The notes: generated by a model from the sequence alone, not told the origin. A DNA stretch of 64,000 bases from Actinacidiphila glaucinigra (GCF_900188405.1 NZ_FZOF01000002.1:1-64000); one strand, 5' to 3'; counted from the stretch's first letter, positions 9,123 to 18,672 are shown. Numbers and translations: made by a program.

Positions 9123-10481
9123 TCAGGCGCGGACGATGGCGAGGACCTCGTCGCGGACATCGGCCATGAGTCCGGCGTCGCGGGCCTCCACGTTGAGGCG
9201 CAGCAGCGGCTCGGTGTTGGAGGGGCGGAGATTGAACCACCAGCCGTCGCCGGTGACCGTGAGGCCGTCGAGCTCGTCGGTTTCGGTGCCCGGGCGGTCG
9301 GCGTAGGCGGCGCGGACGGCGGCGGTGCGGCCGGCCTGGTCGTCGACGGCGGTGTTGATCTCGCCGGAGGCGGCGTAGCGGTCGTACTCGGCGACGAGCG
9401 CGGACAGCGTGCCGTCCTGGCCGCCGAGGGCGGCGAGGACGTGGAGCGCGGCGAGCATGCCGGTGTCGGCGTTCCAGAAGTCGCGGAAGTAGTAGTGCGC
9501 GGAGTGCTCGCCGCCGAAGACGGCGCCGGTGCGGGCCATCTCCTGCTTGATGAAGGAGTGGCCGACGCGGGTGCGGACGGGCGTCCCGCCGTGCTCCTTG
9601 ACGACCTCGGGCACGGTCCACGAGGTGATCAGGTTGTGGATGACGGTGGAGCCGGGGTGCTTGGCCAGTTCGCGGGCGGCGACCAGGGCGGTGATCGCGG
9701 ACGGGGAGACGGGCTCGCCTCGCTCGTCGACGACGAAGCAGCGGTCGGCGTCGCCGTCGAAGGCGATGCCGATGTCGGCGCCGGTCTCGCGCACCTTCTC
9801 CTGCAGGTCGACGATGTTCTTGGGGTCGAGGGGGTTGGCCTCGTGGTTGGGGAAGGTGCCGTCGAGCTCGAAGTACATCGGGACGAGGTCGAGGGGCAGC
9901 CCGTCGAAGACGGTGGGGACGGTGTGCCCGCCCATGCCGTTGCCGGCGTCGACGACGACCTTGAGGTGCCGGATGGAACCGAGGTCCACCAGGGTGCGCA
10001 GGTGGGTGGCGTAGTCGGCGAGCATGTCGTGCGCGGTGACCTCGCCGGGCGTGGCGTCGCTCGCCGGGAGGCCGGTCTCGGACCATTGCTCGACCAGTTC
10101 GCGGATCTCGGCGAGGCCGGTGTTCTGTCCGACGGGGGCGGCGCCGGCGCGGCACATCTTGATGCCGTTGTACTGCGCCGGGTTGTGGCTGGCGGTGAAC
10201 ATCGCGCCGGGCAGGCCGAGCTTGCCGCTGGCGAAGTACAGCTGGTCGGTGGAGCAGAGGCCGATCTCGGTGACCTTGGCACCGCGCGAGGCCGCGCCGC
10301 GGGCGAAGGCCCGGGACAGGCCGGGCGAGGAGGGCCGCATGTCGTGGCCCGTCACGATCGCGTCGGCGCCGGTCACGGTCACGAAGGCCGCGCCGAAGAG
10401 CTCGGCGAGCGGCTCGCCCCATTGGTCGGGGACGACTCCGCGGACGTCGTACGCCTTCACGAGCTGGGAGAGGTCGGTCAC
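9123..10481 (-). CDS. manB: Phosphomannomutase/phosphoglucomutase
   Basis: A 452-residue enzyme of the alpha-D-phosphohexomutase family converting mannose 6-phosphate to mannose 1-phosphate. Features seen are YDVRG near residue 11, the phosphoserine loop TASHNP (Ser98), the Mg-binding loop FDGDADRC (about residue 240) and the C-terminal phosphate-binding RPSNTEP. I chose a GTG start at 10481, with GGAG about 8 nt upstream. The frame is open far beyond but the family begins here. The enzyme sits with manA and a mannose-1-phosphate guanylyltransferase in the window, so the GDP-mannose path is complete. Confidence 0.95.
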   Translation of the reverse strand: MTDLSQLVKAYDVRGVVPDQWGEPLAELFGAAFVTVTGADAIVTGHDMRPSSPGLSRAFARGAASRGAKVTEIGLCSTDQLYFASGKLGLPGAMFTASHNPAQYNGIKMCRAGAAPVGQNTGLAEIRELVEQWSETGLPASDATPGEVTAHDMLADYATHLRTLVDLGSIRHLKVVVDAGNGMGGHTVPTVFDGLPLDLVPMYFELDGTFPNHEANPLDPKNIVDLQEKVRETGADIGIAFDGDADRCFVVDERGEPVSPSAITALVAARELAKHPGSTVIHNLITSWTVPEVVKEHGGTPVRTRVGHSFIKQEMARTGAVFGGEHSAHYYFRDFWNADTGMLAALHVLAALGGQDGTLSALVAEYDRYAASGEINTAVDDQAGRTAAVRAAYADRPGTETDELDGLTVTGDGWWFNLRPSNTEPLLRLNVEARDAGLMADVRDEVLAIVRA

Positions 10482-10621
10482 CGCATGTGCTCCGCTCTGG
10501 AATCCGGTTGCCGGTGGATGGATCGTGGCAAGAGCCAACCTACCGGGCGGATCCGAACGGGCCGACGAGGAGCCCGGGGCACGCGAGGGCCCGGGACGGG
10601 TGGTAGCGGAGGGGGCGCCGG

Positions 10622-10993
10622 TCAGGAATCGGGCGAGCGCAGGACGCGCAGGTGCCCGCGGCGGGCGATCTCCATGGGGTCGCCGCCGCGGCCGTTGGTG
10701 CCGTTGCCCTCGCGTTCCTGGGGGCGGGCGGCCTCGCGCACGGCGTTGGCGAGCGCCTCGAGGTCGTCGCCGCTGGGGCGGGTGGGGCCGGTGTCGGTGG
10801 CGAGCCGTACGACCTCCCAGCCGCGGGGGGCGGTGAGGCGCTCGGAGTGCTCGGAGCACAGGTCGTAGCAGTGGGGTTCCGCGTAGGTGGCGAGCGGTCC
10901 GAGGACGGCGGTCGAGTCCGCGTAGACGTACGTCAGCGTCGCGACGGCGGGACGGCCACACGCGGTGCGCGAACAGCGACGTACAAGGCTCAC
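10622..10993 (-). CDS. DUF3499 family protein
   Basis: About 123 residues from a GTG at 10993, starting VSLVRRCSRTACGRPAVATLTYVYADS. Paired cysteines (RRCSRTACG and HCYDLCSEH) suggest a small zinc-binding fold. The tail is charged and variable. It is an actinobacteria-restricted family of unknown function that lies beside manB and the zincin-like gene in mycobacteria too. The start is uncertain: the frame is open to 11158, but the conserved part begins at the chosen codon. Confidence 0.8.
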   Translation of the reverse strand: MSLVRRCSRTACGRPAVATLTYVYADSTAVLGPLATYAEPHCYDLCSEHSERLTAPRGWEVVRLATDTGPTRPSGDDLEALANAVREAARPQEREGNGTNGRGGDPMEIARRGHLRVLRSPDS

Positions 10994-11343
10994 GACGTTG
11001 GACGGTACCGCACTCTTGAGCGGGCCGCGACGACTCCCCAGGAGCTCACCCCGTCGTGTCGTCCGGGTTGGCCGGGAAGGTCCGACCTGCGCCCAACACA
11101 CCTGACCTGCAAAGGGCCGGAAATGTGCGGGCGCCCCTCGGGCAGCCCCGATCACCAAACGTCACAAATGATGCCAAGAGCGATCAGCGAAGCGGTCGGG
11201 GCAGGGAAATCCGGCGGGCGCAGGGGGTGGGCGACCGTACATTCTGCGACATCGACGGGGATGTCCGGTCCTCGTCCCCCGTGGTGGTGGCAGCGGTCAC
11301 GGAGCCGCATAACCGGGGCTCCCGACGGCTACTCTCAGAGGTG

Positions 11344-11796
11344 ATGGACACCCCTTCGCCCGCACCGCGCCAGCGCCGCCGCGACCGACACGGCCGCGGC
11401 ATGCGCGGCCCCATCGCGCCCCCGCAGGTGCCCCTGGCACGCACCCGCGCCGACGCGTTCGACGACCTGGTGCGCGACGCGGCGGACCGGCTCGAACGGC
11501 GCTGGCCGCAACTGGCGGACGTGGAGTTCGCGGTGCAGGAGGTGCCCTGGCCGCCGAACGGTGCCGACGGCGCCGCGGCCGACGGCCGGTTCGACGACGG
11601 GGTGCCGCTGGGCCGCCTGCTCGGCGGGCAGAAGGGCGACCCGCACCGCATCGTGGTGTACCGGCGGCCGGTGGAGATCCGGGCCAAGAGCCGCGAGGAG
11701 CGGGCCCTGCTGGTGCACGACGTGGTCGTGGAGCAGGTGGCCGAGCTGCTCGGGCTGTCGCCGGAGAACGTCGACCCCCGGTACGGGGAGGGCTAG
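11344..11796 (+). CDS. Zincin-like metallopeptidase family protein (probably inactive)
   Basis: About 150 residues. The N terminus is basic; the core (ADAFDDLVRDAADRLERRWPQLADVEFAVQEVP and onward) matches the small zincin-like (DUF1025/PF06262-type) family. At the place where family members carry HExxH, this protein reads HDVVVEQVAELLGL: the first His remains, but the Glu and second His are absent. It is therefore unlikely to bind zinc in the usual way. ATG at 11344 is chosen; a GTG three bases earlier is an alternative. It is divergent from the DUF3499 gene, as in mycobacteria. Confidence 0.75.
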   Translation: MDTPSPAPRQRRRDRHGRGMRGPIAPPQVPLARTRADAFDDLVRDAADRLERRWPQLADVEFAVQEVPWPPNGADGAAADGRFDDGVPLGRLLGGQKGDPHRIVVYRRPVEIRAKSREERALLVHDVVVEQVAELLGLSPENVDPRYGEG

Positions 11797-11811
11797 GCCT
11801 CCCCGCACCGG

Positions 11812-11838
11812 CGTGCGGCCGCCCGGGGCCGCCGCACG
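11812..11838. terminator. Bidirectional terminator hairpin
   Basis: An 8-bp GC stem (11812-11819 with 11831-11838) and an 11-nt loop sit between the convergent stops of the zincin-like gene (ends 11796) and the DUF5719 gene (ends 11846), suiting either direction. Confidence 0.5.
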
Positions 11839-11845
11839 GGAACCG

Positions 11846-13324
11846 TCAGCGGTTCAGGATGGACAGATCCTCTTCGGACTCCGGGACGGCGACCAGACCG
11901 CGGTCGTCCGGCATCGCCTGGATGGTGAACATGGGGACGCCGCCCTCCGGCAGGGCGAGCATCCGGGAGGCGTAGACGGGGCCGCCCGAGGCGGGCTCCA
12001 CCGTGACGGCGAAGGCGCCCTTGCCCTCCGAGGGGGCGGGCGGCGACAGGACCACCGTCGTACCGCGCTTGACCGGGACGTTCTTGGTCACGGGCTCGCC
12101 GCCCTTCGTCGAGGCGGAGGTGACGACGCGCACGGTGGCGTCACCCTCCGGCGCGGTGAGCGCGAGCGTCGAGCCCTTGGTGCGGTTGTCGGCGGCGCTG
12201 GCGCGGTCGCCGACGGGAGCGGTGGCGGGCAGGAAGGCGGTCTCCTGGCCGGCGCCCTTGCCGCGGGTGATCCGCAGGGCGGCGACGACAGGGGCCTTGT
12301 CTGAGGGGTCGGTCGGGCTCAGCACGAGTGAGCCGGCCTCGCCCTTGGTGAGGTCGCCGAGGTCGACGGCGCTGGTCATACCGCTCTTGACGTGGACGGT
12401 CTCGTGCCCGGCGGGGGTGATCTCACCGCCCGAGGAGGCGAGCCGCAGTTTCAGGTCGGCGTCGCTGTCGCCGGTCGCGAAGACCACCAGGCGCACGTCG
12501 GAGGCGTCGCCGGGGATGCCGGGCATGACGGCCTCGGGGGCGGGGTCGGTCGAGGCGGGCAGCCAGTCGCCGCCGGCCTTGGCGTCCTCGGCCTCGACGG
12601 TGGCGCCGACCCGGCCGCTGCGGGCGCTGACGTGCAGGGTGAGGGCGTCGGACTTCTCCGTGGTGAGCGTGGAGAGCAGGACGGGGACGGTCGCGCCCGG
12701 CGGCACCGTGATGCCGTCGGTGGTGGTGGTCTTGACCTCGCCCTTGTCGCCGTAGAGCCGGAGGTCGACGACGGCGGAGTTCTCGTCCGGGTTGGTGAGG
12801 TGGACGTAGTCCTGCCGGTCGGCGCCGGTGCTGACCGCGGGGAACCAGAACTCGCTGTCGGGCACCGCGCAGGAGGTGCCGAGCACCGCCCGGGCCGGGC
12901 CGGCGTCGACGACCGTGGTCTGCTGCACGGTCCAGCCGGGGGCGAGCGCCCCGTCGGCGGTACCGATGAGGGCGGGCGCGTCGGCGGACTCGGTGACCGC
13001 GGTGACCGGCTTGCCGGCCTCCTTCAGCGGTGCCACCGGCTTGCGCTTGGCGGCCTTGCCGTCCTGGCCTGCGGCGGCCAGCAGGGCGGCGGTGCCGCCC
13101 GAGCCGGCGGAGTCGCCCTTGGGCGTGAACGCGGTGTACGTGGTCGAGGCGAAATCGGAGTCCGACGGCGCCGGGCAGGCCAGCGTGGACCGCTCGACGG
13201 GCAGCCGCGCCGCGCTCACGGCGGGCGCCGCGTCGGGGGTGCCCGCGCCGGTGACGGTGGCGACGCCGGCGACCGCGGCCAGGGCGGCGGTGACGCCGAT
13301 CAGGGAGAGGGTGCTGCGGTTCAC
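11846..13324 (-). CDS. DUF5719 family secreted or membrane-anchored protein
   Basis: A 492-residue protein with an N-terminal hydrophobic helix (STLSLIGVTAALAAVAGVATV) that acts as a signal or anchor, followed by an extracytoplasmic, beta-rich region (long Val/Thr strands). Two cysteines (LACPAP and TSCAVP) may form a disulfide. DUF5719 proteins are actinobacterial and nearly always follow a large membrane glycosyltransferase. Here the GTG start overlaps that gene's TGA (GTGA), so the two are translationally coupled. This suggests a partner role in cell-surface polysaccharide export or assembly; biochemical function is unknown. Confidence 0.8.
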   Translation of the reverse strand: MNRSTLSLIGVTAALAAVAGVATVTGAGTPDAAPAVSAARLPVERSTLACPAPSDSDFASTTYTAFTPKGDSAGSGGTAALLAAAGQDGKAAKRKPVAPLKEAGKPVTAVTESADAPALIGTADGALAPGWTVQQTTVVDAGPARAVLGTSCAVPDSEFWFPAVSTGADRQDYVHLTNPDENSAVVDLRLYGDKGEVKTTTTDGITVPPGATVPVLLSTLTTEKSDALTLHVSARSGRVGATVEAEDAKAGGDWLPASTDPAPEAVMPGIPGDASDVRLVVFATGDSDADLKLRLASSGGEITPAGHETVHVKSGMTSAVDLGDLTKGEAGSLVLSPTDPSDKAPVVAALRITRGKGAGQETAFLPATAPVGDRASAADNRTKGSTLALTAPEGDATVRVVTSASTKGGEPVTKNVPVKRGTTVVLSPPAPSEGKGAFAVTVEPASGGPVYASRMLALPEGGVPMFTIQAMPDDRGLVAVPESEEDLSILNR

Positions 13325-16300
13325 TGCTGGTTGCTCCCGTCGCGGCGGTAGCCGTCCGAGTCGTACGCGTCCGTGTCGTAGGTGCCGTAGGGGGCGTACG
13401 AGGCGTCGTAGCCCTGGGGCTGCTGCGGCTGCCGGCCCTGCTCGTAGCCCTGCCGGTCGTAGCCGGGCTGCTGGGCCTGCTCCCCGTAGCCGTACGGGTC
13501 GTAGACCTGCTCCTGCGGCTGGGCGGGCTGCTCGTAGCCGTAGCTGCTCTGGTACTCCGCGGCCCACTGCTCCTGGCCGTACGGGTCGTCCTGCTGGGGG
13601 GCGGCGGCGTACGGGTCGTACTCGGCGTACTGCGCGTACTCGGCCTGCTCCGGGTGCTCGGGCTCGGCGGCCCGGGTCTCGGCGGGGGCGTCGTCCGCCT
13701 CGCCCTCGGCCTCGGCGGCGGCGCGCAGCCGGCGGGCGCGGCGGCCGTCGCCGCCGTCCTGCGCCGGGATGTCGGCGGCGGCCGCCGCCACGGGCACGGC
13801 CTCCGCGTCGGGCAGGTCGTCGTCGACCTCGCGGCGCCGGCCCGGCAGGGCCATGACGACGAGCACCAGGCCGAGGAAGCCCTGGACCCACAGCCACACG
13901 GTGTGCGTGAACGGGTCGTCGTAGACGAGGTCGAGCCGGCCGCCGCTGCTCGGGAGCCGGAAGCCCTGGGCCCAGCCGTCGACGGTGGTGGCGGTGAGCT
14001 CCTTGCCGTCGAGGGTGGCGGTCCAGCCGGGGGCGGCGCGGTCGGCGAGGCGCAGCACACGGCCGTCGGTGCCGGCCGGGATGGTGGTGTGGGCCTCGAC
14101 CTTGCCGGAGGCGACGGTCACGGGGCCGGCGGGGGTGTCGGCGTCCTCACCGGTGCCGCCGTCCTCGCCGGAGGCGGCGTCCTCGCCGTTGCCCGAGGGC
14201 TCGACGATCGTGATGCGCGCGACGTCGTCGTCCACCCGCCACAGGGCGCTGCCGTCGTCCTGGCTGAGCCGGGACAGGCCCGGCGTGCTGTCGAGGGTGC
14301 GGCTCACCTCGCGCGGGGCGCCGCTCTGGACGAGGACGTAGCGGACGGCGTAGCCGCCGAGCTGGCTGGCCTGGTCGGCGCCGGAGCCGGCCACGAGGTT
14401 GCCGACGATCTTGGCGAGCCGGGCGTCGCCGCCGTCCGCGGCGGCGATCTCGGCGTCGCCGAGGCGGGCGCCGGCACCGCGGACCAGGGCGTACGAGACG
14501 TGTGCGGGCGTGCCCGAGACGACGAGGGTGCGGGCCTGGTCGCGGGTGGTGCTCTCCTCGGCGACGAAGGCCGGCACCTGGGTCGGGTCGCGGCGCTCCA
14601 GCGGGCCGTCGGCACCGCCGGCCATCCAGCCGACGGCGGCGGCCAGCGGGGCGAGCACGGCGGCCAGGGCGACGAGCGCGGCGACCGGCTGGCGCCAGCC
14701 GAAGCCGGAGGCGGCGAGCCGCTCCTTGGCGCCCTCGGCGCCGACGGCGGCCGCGGCGAGCAGGGCGAAGCCGTAGACGAGGGTGGCCGGGCCCGCCCAG
14801 GCCGTGGTGTTGGCGAGGACCGCGAAGACCAGGCCGGTCAAGGCGCCCGCCCAGGCGGTGACGATGGCCGAGCGGCGTTCGGCGCGCACCAGTGCGGCCA
14901 GCGCCGCCAGCACGATGCCCGCGAGCAGGAAGCCGCCGGCGGCGCCGGGGCCGCCGGGGTTGATCAGGAGCAGGTCGGTGGCGGTGGCCGACTTGGCGCC
15001 GAACGGCAGGCCGGCCTCGTCCAGGAAGCGCCGGGGGTGGGTGAGCAGCCCGAGCGACCAGGGCGCGAGCACCACCAGGGGGGCGCCGAGGACGGCCAGG
15101 GCCCGCATGGCCAGCGGGACGAGCAGCCGGCCCTGGCCCCGTACGACGCGGGTGGCGATGGTGACGCCGACGAGCACCAGGGCGATCAGCCAGGTGATGG
15201 GGGTGAACGCGGTGGTGATCGTCAGCAGCAGCGCGACCGCCCAGGCCGCGCGCCACCCGGGCCGCAGACCGCGCTCGACGGCGTCGGCGGAGATCCGCAG
15301 GCCCGCGGCGGAGACGGCGGCCCGGGCCATCAGCGGCAGCAGGATCGCCAGGACGGCGGTGCCGAGCCGGCCGCCGGCGAGGGCGCCGGTGGCGGCGGGC
15401 AGGAAGGCGTACGCGACGGCGCCCCAGGCGCGCAGCAGCCGCGAGTCGACCAGCGGCCGCGACACGAAGTAGGCGCTGAGGCCCGCGAGCGGCACCGAGG
15501 CGACCAGGAGCACGGTCAGGGCGAGGCCGGAGCTGCCGAGCAGGATGCTCGACAGGGTGGCCACGATCGCCAGGTAGGGCGGCGCGCTCTCGGTGCTGCC
15601 GGCGCCGAGGGAGTGCCAGCCGCCGAGGTAGGAGCCCCACAGGTCGGAGGCGTCGGAGGCGGCGGGCAGCAGCGCGCCGCCGGACAGGGCGCCGCCGCCG
15701 AGGAGCGCGCGGCAGGCGATCAGGGAGAAGAGCAGCAGGACGGCGAAGAGCATCGGGGCGGGCTGCCGGGCGATGCGCTTGAGCAGCGCGAACTGCTCGA
15801 CGTCCATGTACTCGCCGTCGTCGTCGCCACCGCTGGGACCGGACTCCAGCCCGCCGCCGTGACGTCCGGCGGAGGAGGCGTCGGCGGCCGCGCGGCCGGA
15901 CACGTTGCTGACGACCTGCTCGACGGTGGCCCGTACGGTCGCGCCGGGCGGCGGGAAGAGCGGCCGCAGTTCGGAGGGCGGGACGACGGCCCGGGAGCGC
16001 CGGTGGCGGGCGCCGAGGAGGCGGCCGGGGCGCAGCAGGACCGAGAGCAGGCCGGTGATCTCGTCGACGGCCTGTCCGGGGACCTTGCCGACGAGGTAGG
16101 CCAGGGTACGCAGCACGGTGCCGAGCACGATGCGCGCGAAGACGTACGGGAGCTGGACGCCGCGGGTGTTGGCCAGCAGCGTGTAGACGGCGCCCGCCTT
16201 GTCGACCCGGTGCGGGTTGACGGCGGAGCGGCCGGCGCAGTCGACGGGGCGGCGCTCGCGGGAGGCCGCCTCGGCGTGCCGCAGGACGGCGTCGGGGGCG

Positions 16301-17088
16301 ACGAGCACGGTGTGGCCGGCGGACTGGGCGCGCCAGCAGAAGTCGACGTCGTCGCGCATGAGGGGCAGCCGGCGGTCGAACCCGCCGAGGTCCTCCCACA
16401 CGTCGCGGCGCACCAGCATGCCGGCGCTGGAGACCGAGAGCACCTGGCGGACCTGGTCGTGCTGGCCCTGGTCCTGCTCGCGGCGCTCCAGCCCGGTCCA
16501 GCGGCGGCCGCTGCGGGCGATGGAGACGCCGACCTCCAGCAGCTGGCGCCGGTCGTACCAACTGCGCAGCTTGGGGCCGATGATCGCGGCGGAGGGCGAG
16601 GCGTCGGCGACCCTCAGGAGGTTGAGGAGGGCGTCCGGGGCCGGCTCGCAGTCGTCGTGCAGGAGCCACAGCCACTGCACGGGTTCGCCGTGCGGCTGGT
16701 CCGGCTCGTCGTAGGCGTCGTCGTTCCAGGTGCGGGTGGCCGGGTCCCAGCTGCTGCGTCGCGCCAGGTAGGGCAGTTGCTCCGCGGTCAGGGGCTCGGC
16801 GGCGCGCACGCACTCGTCGACGGCGGCGCCGAAGCCGTTGCGGCGGGCGAGGTGCAGGACGCGGTGGTCGCCGAGGCTCTCGGCGAGCAGCCGGGCGGAG
16901 TCGTCGGCGCTGCCGGTGTCGGCGGCGATGACGTCCTGGACCGGGCGGTCCTGGGAGACCAGGCCCGAGAGCGCGTTGGGCAGCCAGCGGGCACCGTCGT
17001 GGGCGACGAGCACGGCGGTGACGACGTGGCGCGGGAACTCCGGTGCCTGGGCGGCGTATTGAGTCCCGGCAGAACTGTTCACGGACAT
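13321..17088 (-). CDS. Large membrane family 2 glycosyltransferase (1255 aa)
   Basis: The N-terminal ~300 residues are a GT-A fold family 2 domain: VTAVLVAHDGARWLP, the nucleotide site ADTGSADDS, the acidic LLHDDCEP, and the acceptor motif DDVDFCWRAQSAGH. From about residue 440 to 870 there are many hydrophobic helices, then a large extracytoplasmic region, a final membrane helix near residue 1070, and a cytoplasmic tail very rich in Tyr, Gln, Asp and Gly. The enzyme probably transfers a sugar to a lipid-linked or surface polymer. It overlaps the DUF5719 gene downstream. ATG at 17088. The Tyr/Gln tail is unusual and resembles a low-complexity interaction domain. Confidence 0.88.
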   Translation of the reverse strand: MSVNSSAGTQYAAQAPEFPRHVVTAVLVAHDGARWLPNALSGLVSQDRPVQDVIAADTGSADDSARLLAESLGDHRVLHLARRNGFGAAVDECVRAAEPLTAEQLPYLARRSSWDPATRTWNDDAYDEPDQPHGEPVQWLWLLHDDCEPAPDALLNLLRVADASPSAAIIGPKLRSWYDRRQLLEVGVSIARSGRRWTGLERREQDQGQHDQVRQVLSVSSAGMLVRRDVWEDLGGFDRRLPLMRDDVDFCWRAQSAGHTVLVAPDAVLRHAEAASRERRPVDCAGRSAVNPHRVDKAGAVYTLLANTRGVQLPYVFARIVLGTVLRTLAYLVGKVPGQAVDEITGLLSVLLRPGRLLGARHRRSRAVVPPSELRPLFPPPGATVRATVEQVVSNVSGRAAADASSAGRHGGGLESGPSGGDDDGEYMDVEQFALLKRIARQPAPMLFAVLLLFSLIACRALLGGGALSGGALLPAASDASDLWGSYLGGWHSLGAGSTESAPPYLAIVATLSSILLGSSGLALTVLLVASVPLAGLSAYFVSRPLVDSRLLRAWGAVAYAFLPAATGALAGGRLGTAVLAILLPLMARAAVSAAGLRISADAVERGLRPGWRAAWAVALLLTITTAFTPITWLIALVLVGVTIATRVVRGQGRLLVPLAMRALAVLGAPLVVLAPWSLGLLTHPRRFLDEAGLPFGAKSATATDLLLINPGGPGAAGGFLLAGIVLAALAALVRAERRSAIVTAWAGALTGLVFAVLANTTAWAGPATLVYGFALLAAAAVGAEGAKERLAASGFGWRQPVAALVALAAVLAPLAAAVGWMAGGADGPLERRDPTQVPAFVAEESTTRDQARTLVVSGTPAHVSYALVRGAGARLGDAEIAAADGGDARLAKIVGNLVAGSGADQASQLGGYAVRYVLVQSGAPREVSRTLDSTPGLSRLSQDDGSALWRVDDDVARITIVEPSGNGEDAASGEDGGTGEDADTPAGPVTVASGKVEAHTTIPAGTDGRVLRLADRAAPGWTATLDGKELTATTVDGWAQGFRLPSSGGRLDLVYDDPFTHTVWLWVQGFLGLVLVVMALPGRRREVDDDLPDAEAVPVAAAAADIPAQDGGDGRRARRLRAAAEAEGEADDAPAETRAAEPEHPEQAEYAQYAEYDPYAAAPQQDDPYGQEQWAAEYQSSYGYEQPAQPQEQVYDPYGYGEQAQQPGYDRQGYEQGRQPQQPQGYDASYAPYGTYDTDAYDSDGYRRDGSNQQ

Positions 17089-17297
17089 CGAGGTTCGGGC
17101 CCCGGTTCGCTGGACTTCGGACGACGCCTTGGGCGTCTCGGACGGGCCCCCACACTAACGGTTGCGGGAGGCGGCCCTTCCGGGTCCGGGGCACATATAC
17201 CGACGAAGCCTGCCGTGACGGACGCGAACCGGGCGGGCGCCGTGCGATCACCCCATGGGCTGCCGTACGGTCGCCGGCCGGGTGCCGGGGACGGGCC

Positions 17298-17561
17298 CTA
17301 GACGACACCCTTCTTCAGCCGCCGGCGCTCGCGCTCGGACAGGCCGCCCCAGATGCCGAAGCGCTCGTCGTTGGCGAGGGCGTAGTCGAGGCAGTCGGAA
17401 CGGACCTCGCAGGCGAGGCAGACCTTCTTGGCCTCGCGGGTGGAGCCGCCCTTCTCGGGGAAGAAGGACTCGGGATCGGTCTGCGCGCACAGCGCGCGCT
17501 CCTGCCACCCGAGCTCTTCGTCGGCCTCTTCGGCCAGCAACAGCTGGAACAGCTCGGTCAT
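17298..17561 (-). CDS. whiB: WhiB, iron-sulfur sporulation regulator
   Basis: An 87-residue Wbl protein. The four [4Fe-4S] ligands are Cys25, Cys48, Cys51 and Cys57, followed by the GIWGG turn (69-73) that contacts sigma-factor region 4, and a basic C-terminal tail (ERERRRLKKG). The sequence from ELGWQERALCAQTDPESFFP matches Streptomyces WhiB itself rather than WblE or WhiD. WhiB partners with WhiA to switch on genes for sporulation septation. The ATG at 17561 gives the standard length. It occupies the same place as whiB2 of mycobacteria, next to the F420 genes. Its upstream region is AT-richer than its surroundings. Confidence 0.95.
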   Translation of the reverse strand: MTELFQLLLAEEADEELGWQERALCAQTDPESFFPEKGGSTREAKKVCLACEVRSDCLDYALANDERFGIWGGLSERERRRLKKGVV

Positions 17562-18162
17562 GCGCGCCCCTCGTCTGTTTTCGCGTCCCCGTGATGTTGC
17601 CGTTACCTGCGACGGTCGAACGACACGAGTGAAATTACAAGTGTGCCGATACGGGCCAGTCAAGCCGAGATCTGCTATTGGGCCCGTTATTCACCCTGCG
17701 GAACCAAGGCCTGACAGAAAGTGTGCAAATCAGCCCAAACGTCCGCATACGTCAACCGCGGTCGACGCCCCTCGGGGGTGGCGATCACGATGCGATCACG
17801 AAAACACAACGACGTTTCACGAGGAGACGTTCCTGCGTACCCGTGTGGTTGCGTCGGCACTTTTCCTGGGCCTTCTATGCACAAACCTTTCACCATGCCG
17901 AATAGCCGGATCAGGTGAAAGATTTACGACAAACCCGACATCAAGTTGACAGGCCGCCGGGGACCCGGTGTGCTAGGGCGCATGCCAGTGACCCACGCGC
18001 CCACCCGGACCTGCCGCCTCGGCGAGTTCCGTCGTGCCGTGGAAGCTCACTGTCGCTGTTCCAGCTGTTGCCGCTGAAGGACCTGTCCGAAGGACACTTC
18101 CCAGCCCGCACAGCCTCATGCGCATGCCTGACGCTCCTCATCCCGTAGGAACTCCCGCACCC
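17562..18162. promoter_or_regulatory. Divergent whiB / cysteine dioxygenase upstream region
   Basis: About 600 nt without a credible gene, with patches of lower GC (for example 17630-17700 and 17790-17950), as expected for the regulatory region of a developmental gene. A GACAC motif, the reported WhiA core, occurs at 17622-17626, 61 nt before the whiB start. Toward the dioxygenase there is a TTGACA (17946-17951), but no good -10 at 17-18 nt. I cannot assign promoters with confidence. Small ORFs on both strands lack GC-rich third positions. Confidence 0.5.
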
Positions 18163-18672
18163 ATGAACAGCGACGTCTCGATCGCCGGCGACCCCCTCGC
18201 CATCCCCCACCTCCTCCCGCCGGTTCCCGCCTACCCCGTCACCGTCGCGGAATTCGCCGGACTGGCCCGCACGATCGCGGCGGACCGCGCCCGTTGGGCG
18301 CCGCGCGTCCGCTACGACGCCACCACCCGCTGGTACGACCGCCTGGAGACCGGACCCGGGTACGAGGTCTGGCTGCTCAGCTGGGTGCCCGGCCAGGGCA
18401 GCGGGCTGCACGACCACGGCCGCTCCTCGGGCGTGCTGACCGTCCTCGACGGCGAACTCACCGAGCGCGCCCTCGGCGGCAACGGCGAGACCCGCCGTTC
18501 ACTCCTGCCGGGCCACCAGCGGGTGTTCGCCCCCGGCTACGTCCACGAGGTGGTCAACGACTCCCTCGAAGGCGCGGTCAGCCTGCACGTCTACTTCCCG
18601 GGCCTGACGGAGATGACCCCGTACGCCTGCACCTCCGGGAAGCCGGCGGCGAAGGGGACGTTCACCGGCTGA
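18163..18672 (+). CDS. Cysteine dioxygenase family protein
   Basis: A 169-residue cupin enzyme. The first cupin motif SGLHDHGRSSGVLTVLDGEL supplies two Fe ligands (HxH), and the third His lies in YVHEVVND. Such enzymes oxidise L-cysteine to cysteine sulfinate in the cytosol using Fe(II) and O2. A conserved RYDATTRWYDRL region precedes the cupin. The ATG at 18163 gives the family-length protein; two upstream ATGs (18118, 18124) are in frame and possible, since the ribosome-binding site is weak for all. It reads away from whiB and toward cofD. Confidence 0.85.
   Translation: MNSDVSIAGDPLAIPHLLPPVPAYPVTVAEFAGLARTIAADRARWAPRVRYDATTRWYDRLETGPGYEVWLLSWVPGQGSGLHDHGRSSGVLTVLDGELTERALGGNGETRRSLLPGHQRVFAPGYVHEVVNDSLEGAVSLHVYFPGLTEMTPYACTSGKPAAKGTFTG

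Noticed and set aside
17687..17896. A 69-aa minus-strand ORF upstream of whiB
   Set aside because: Third codon positions are not GC-biased, there is no ribosome-binding site and no family resemblance. It lies in the AT-richer regulatory region.
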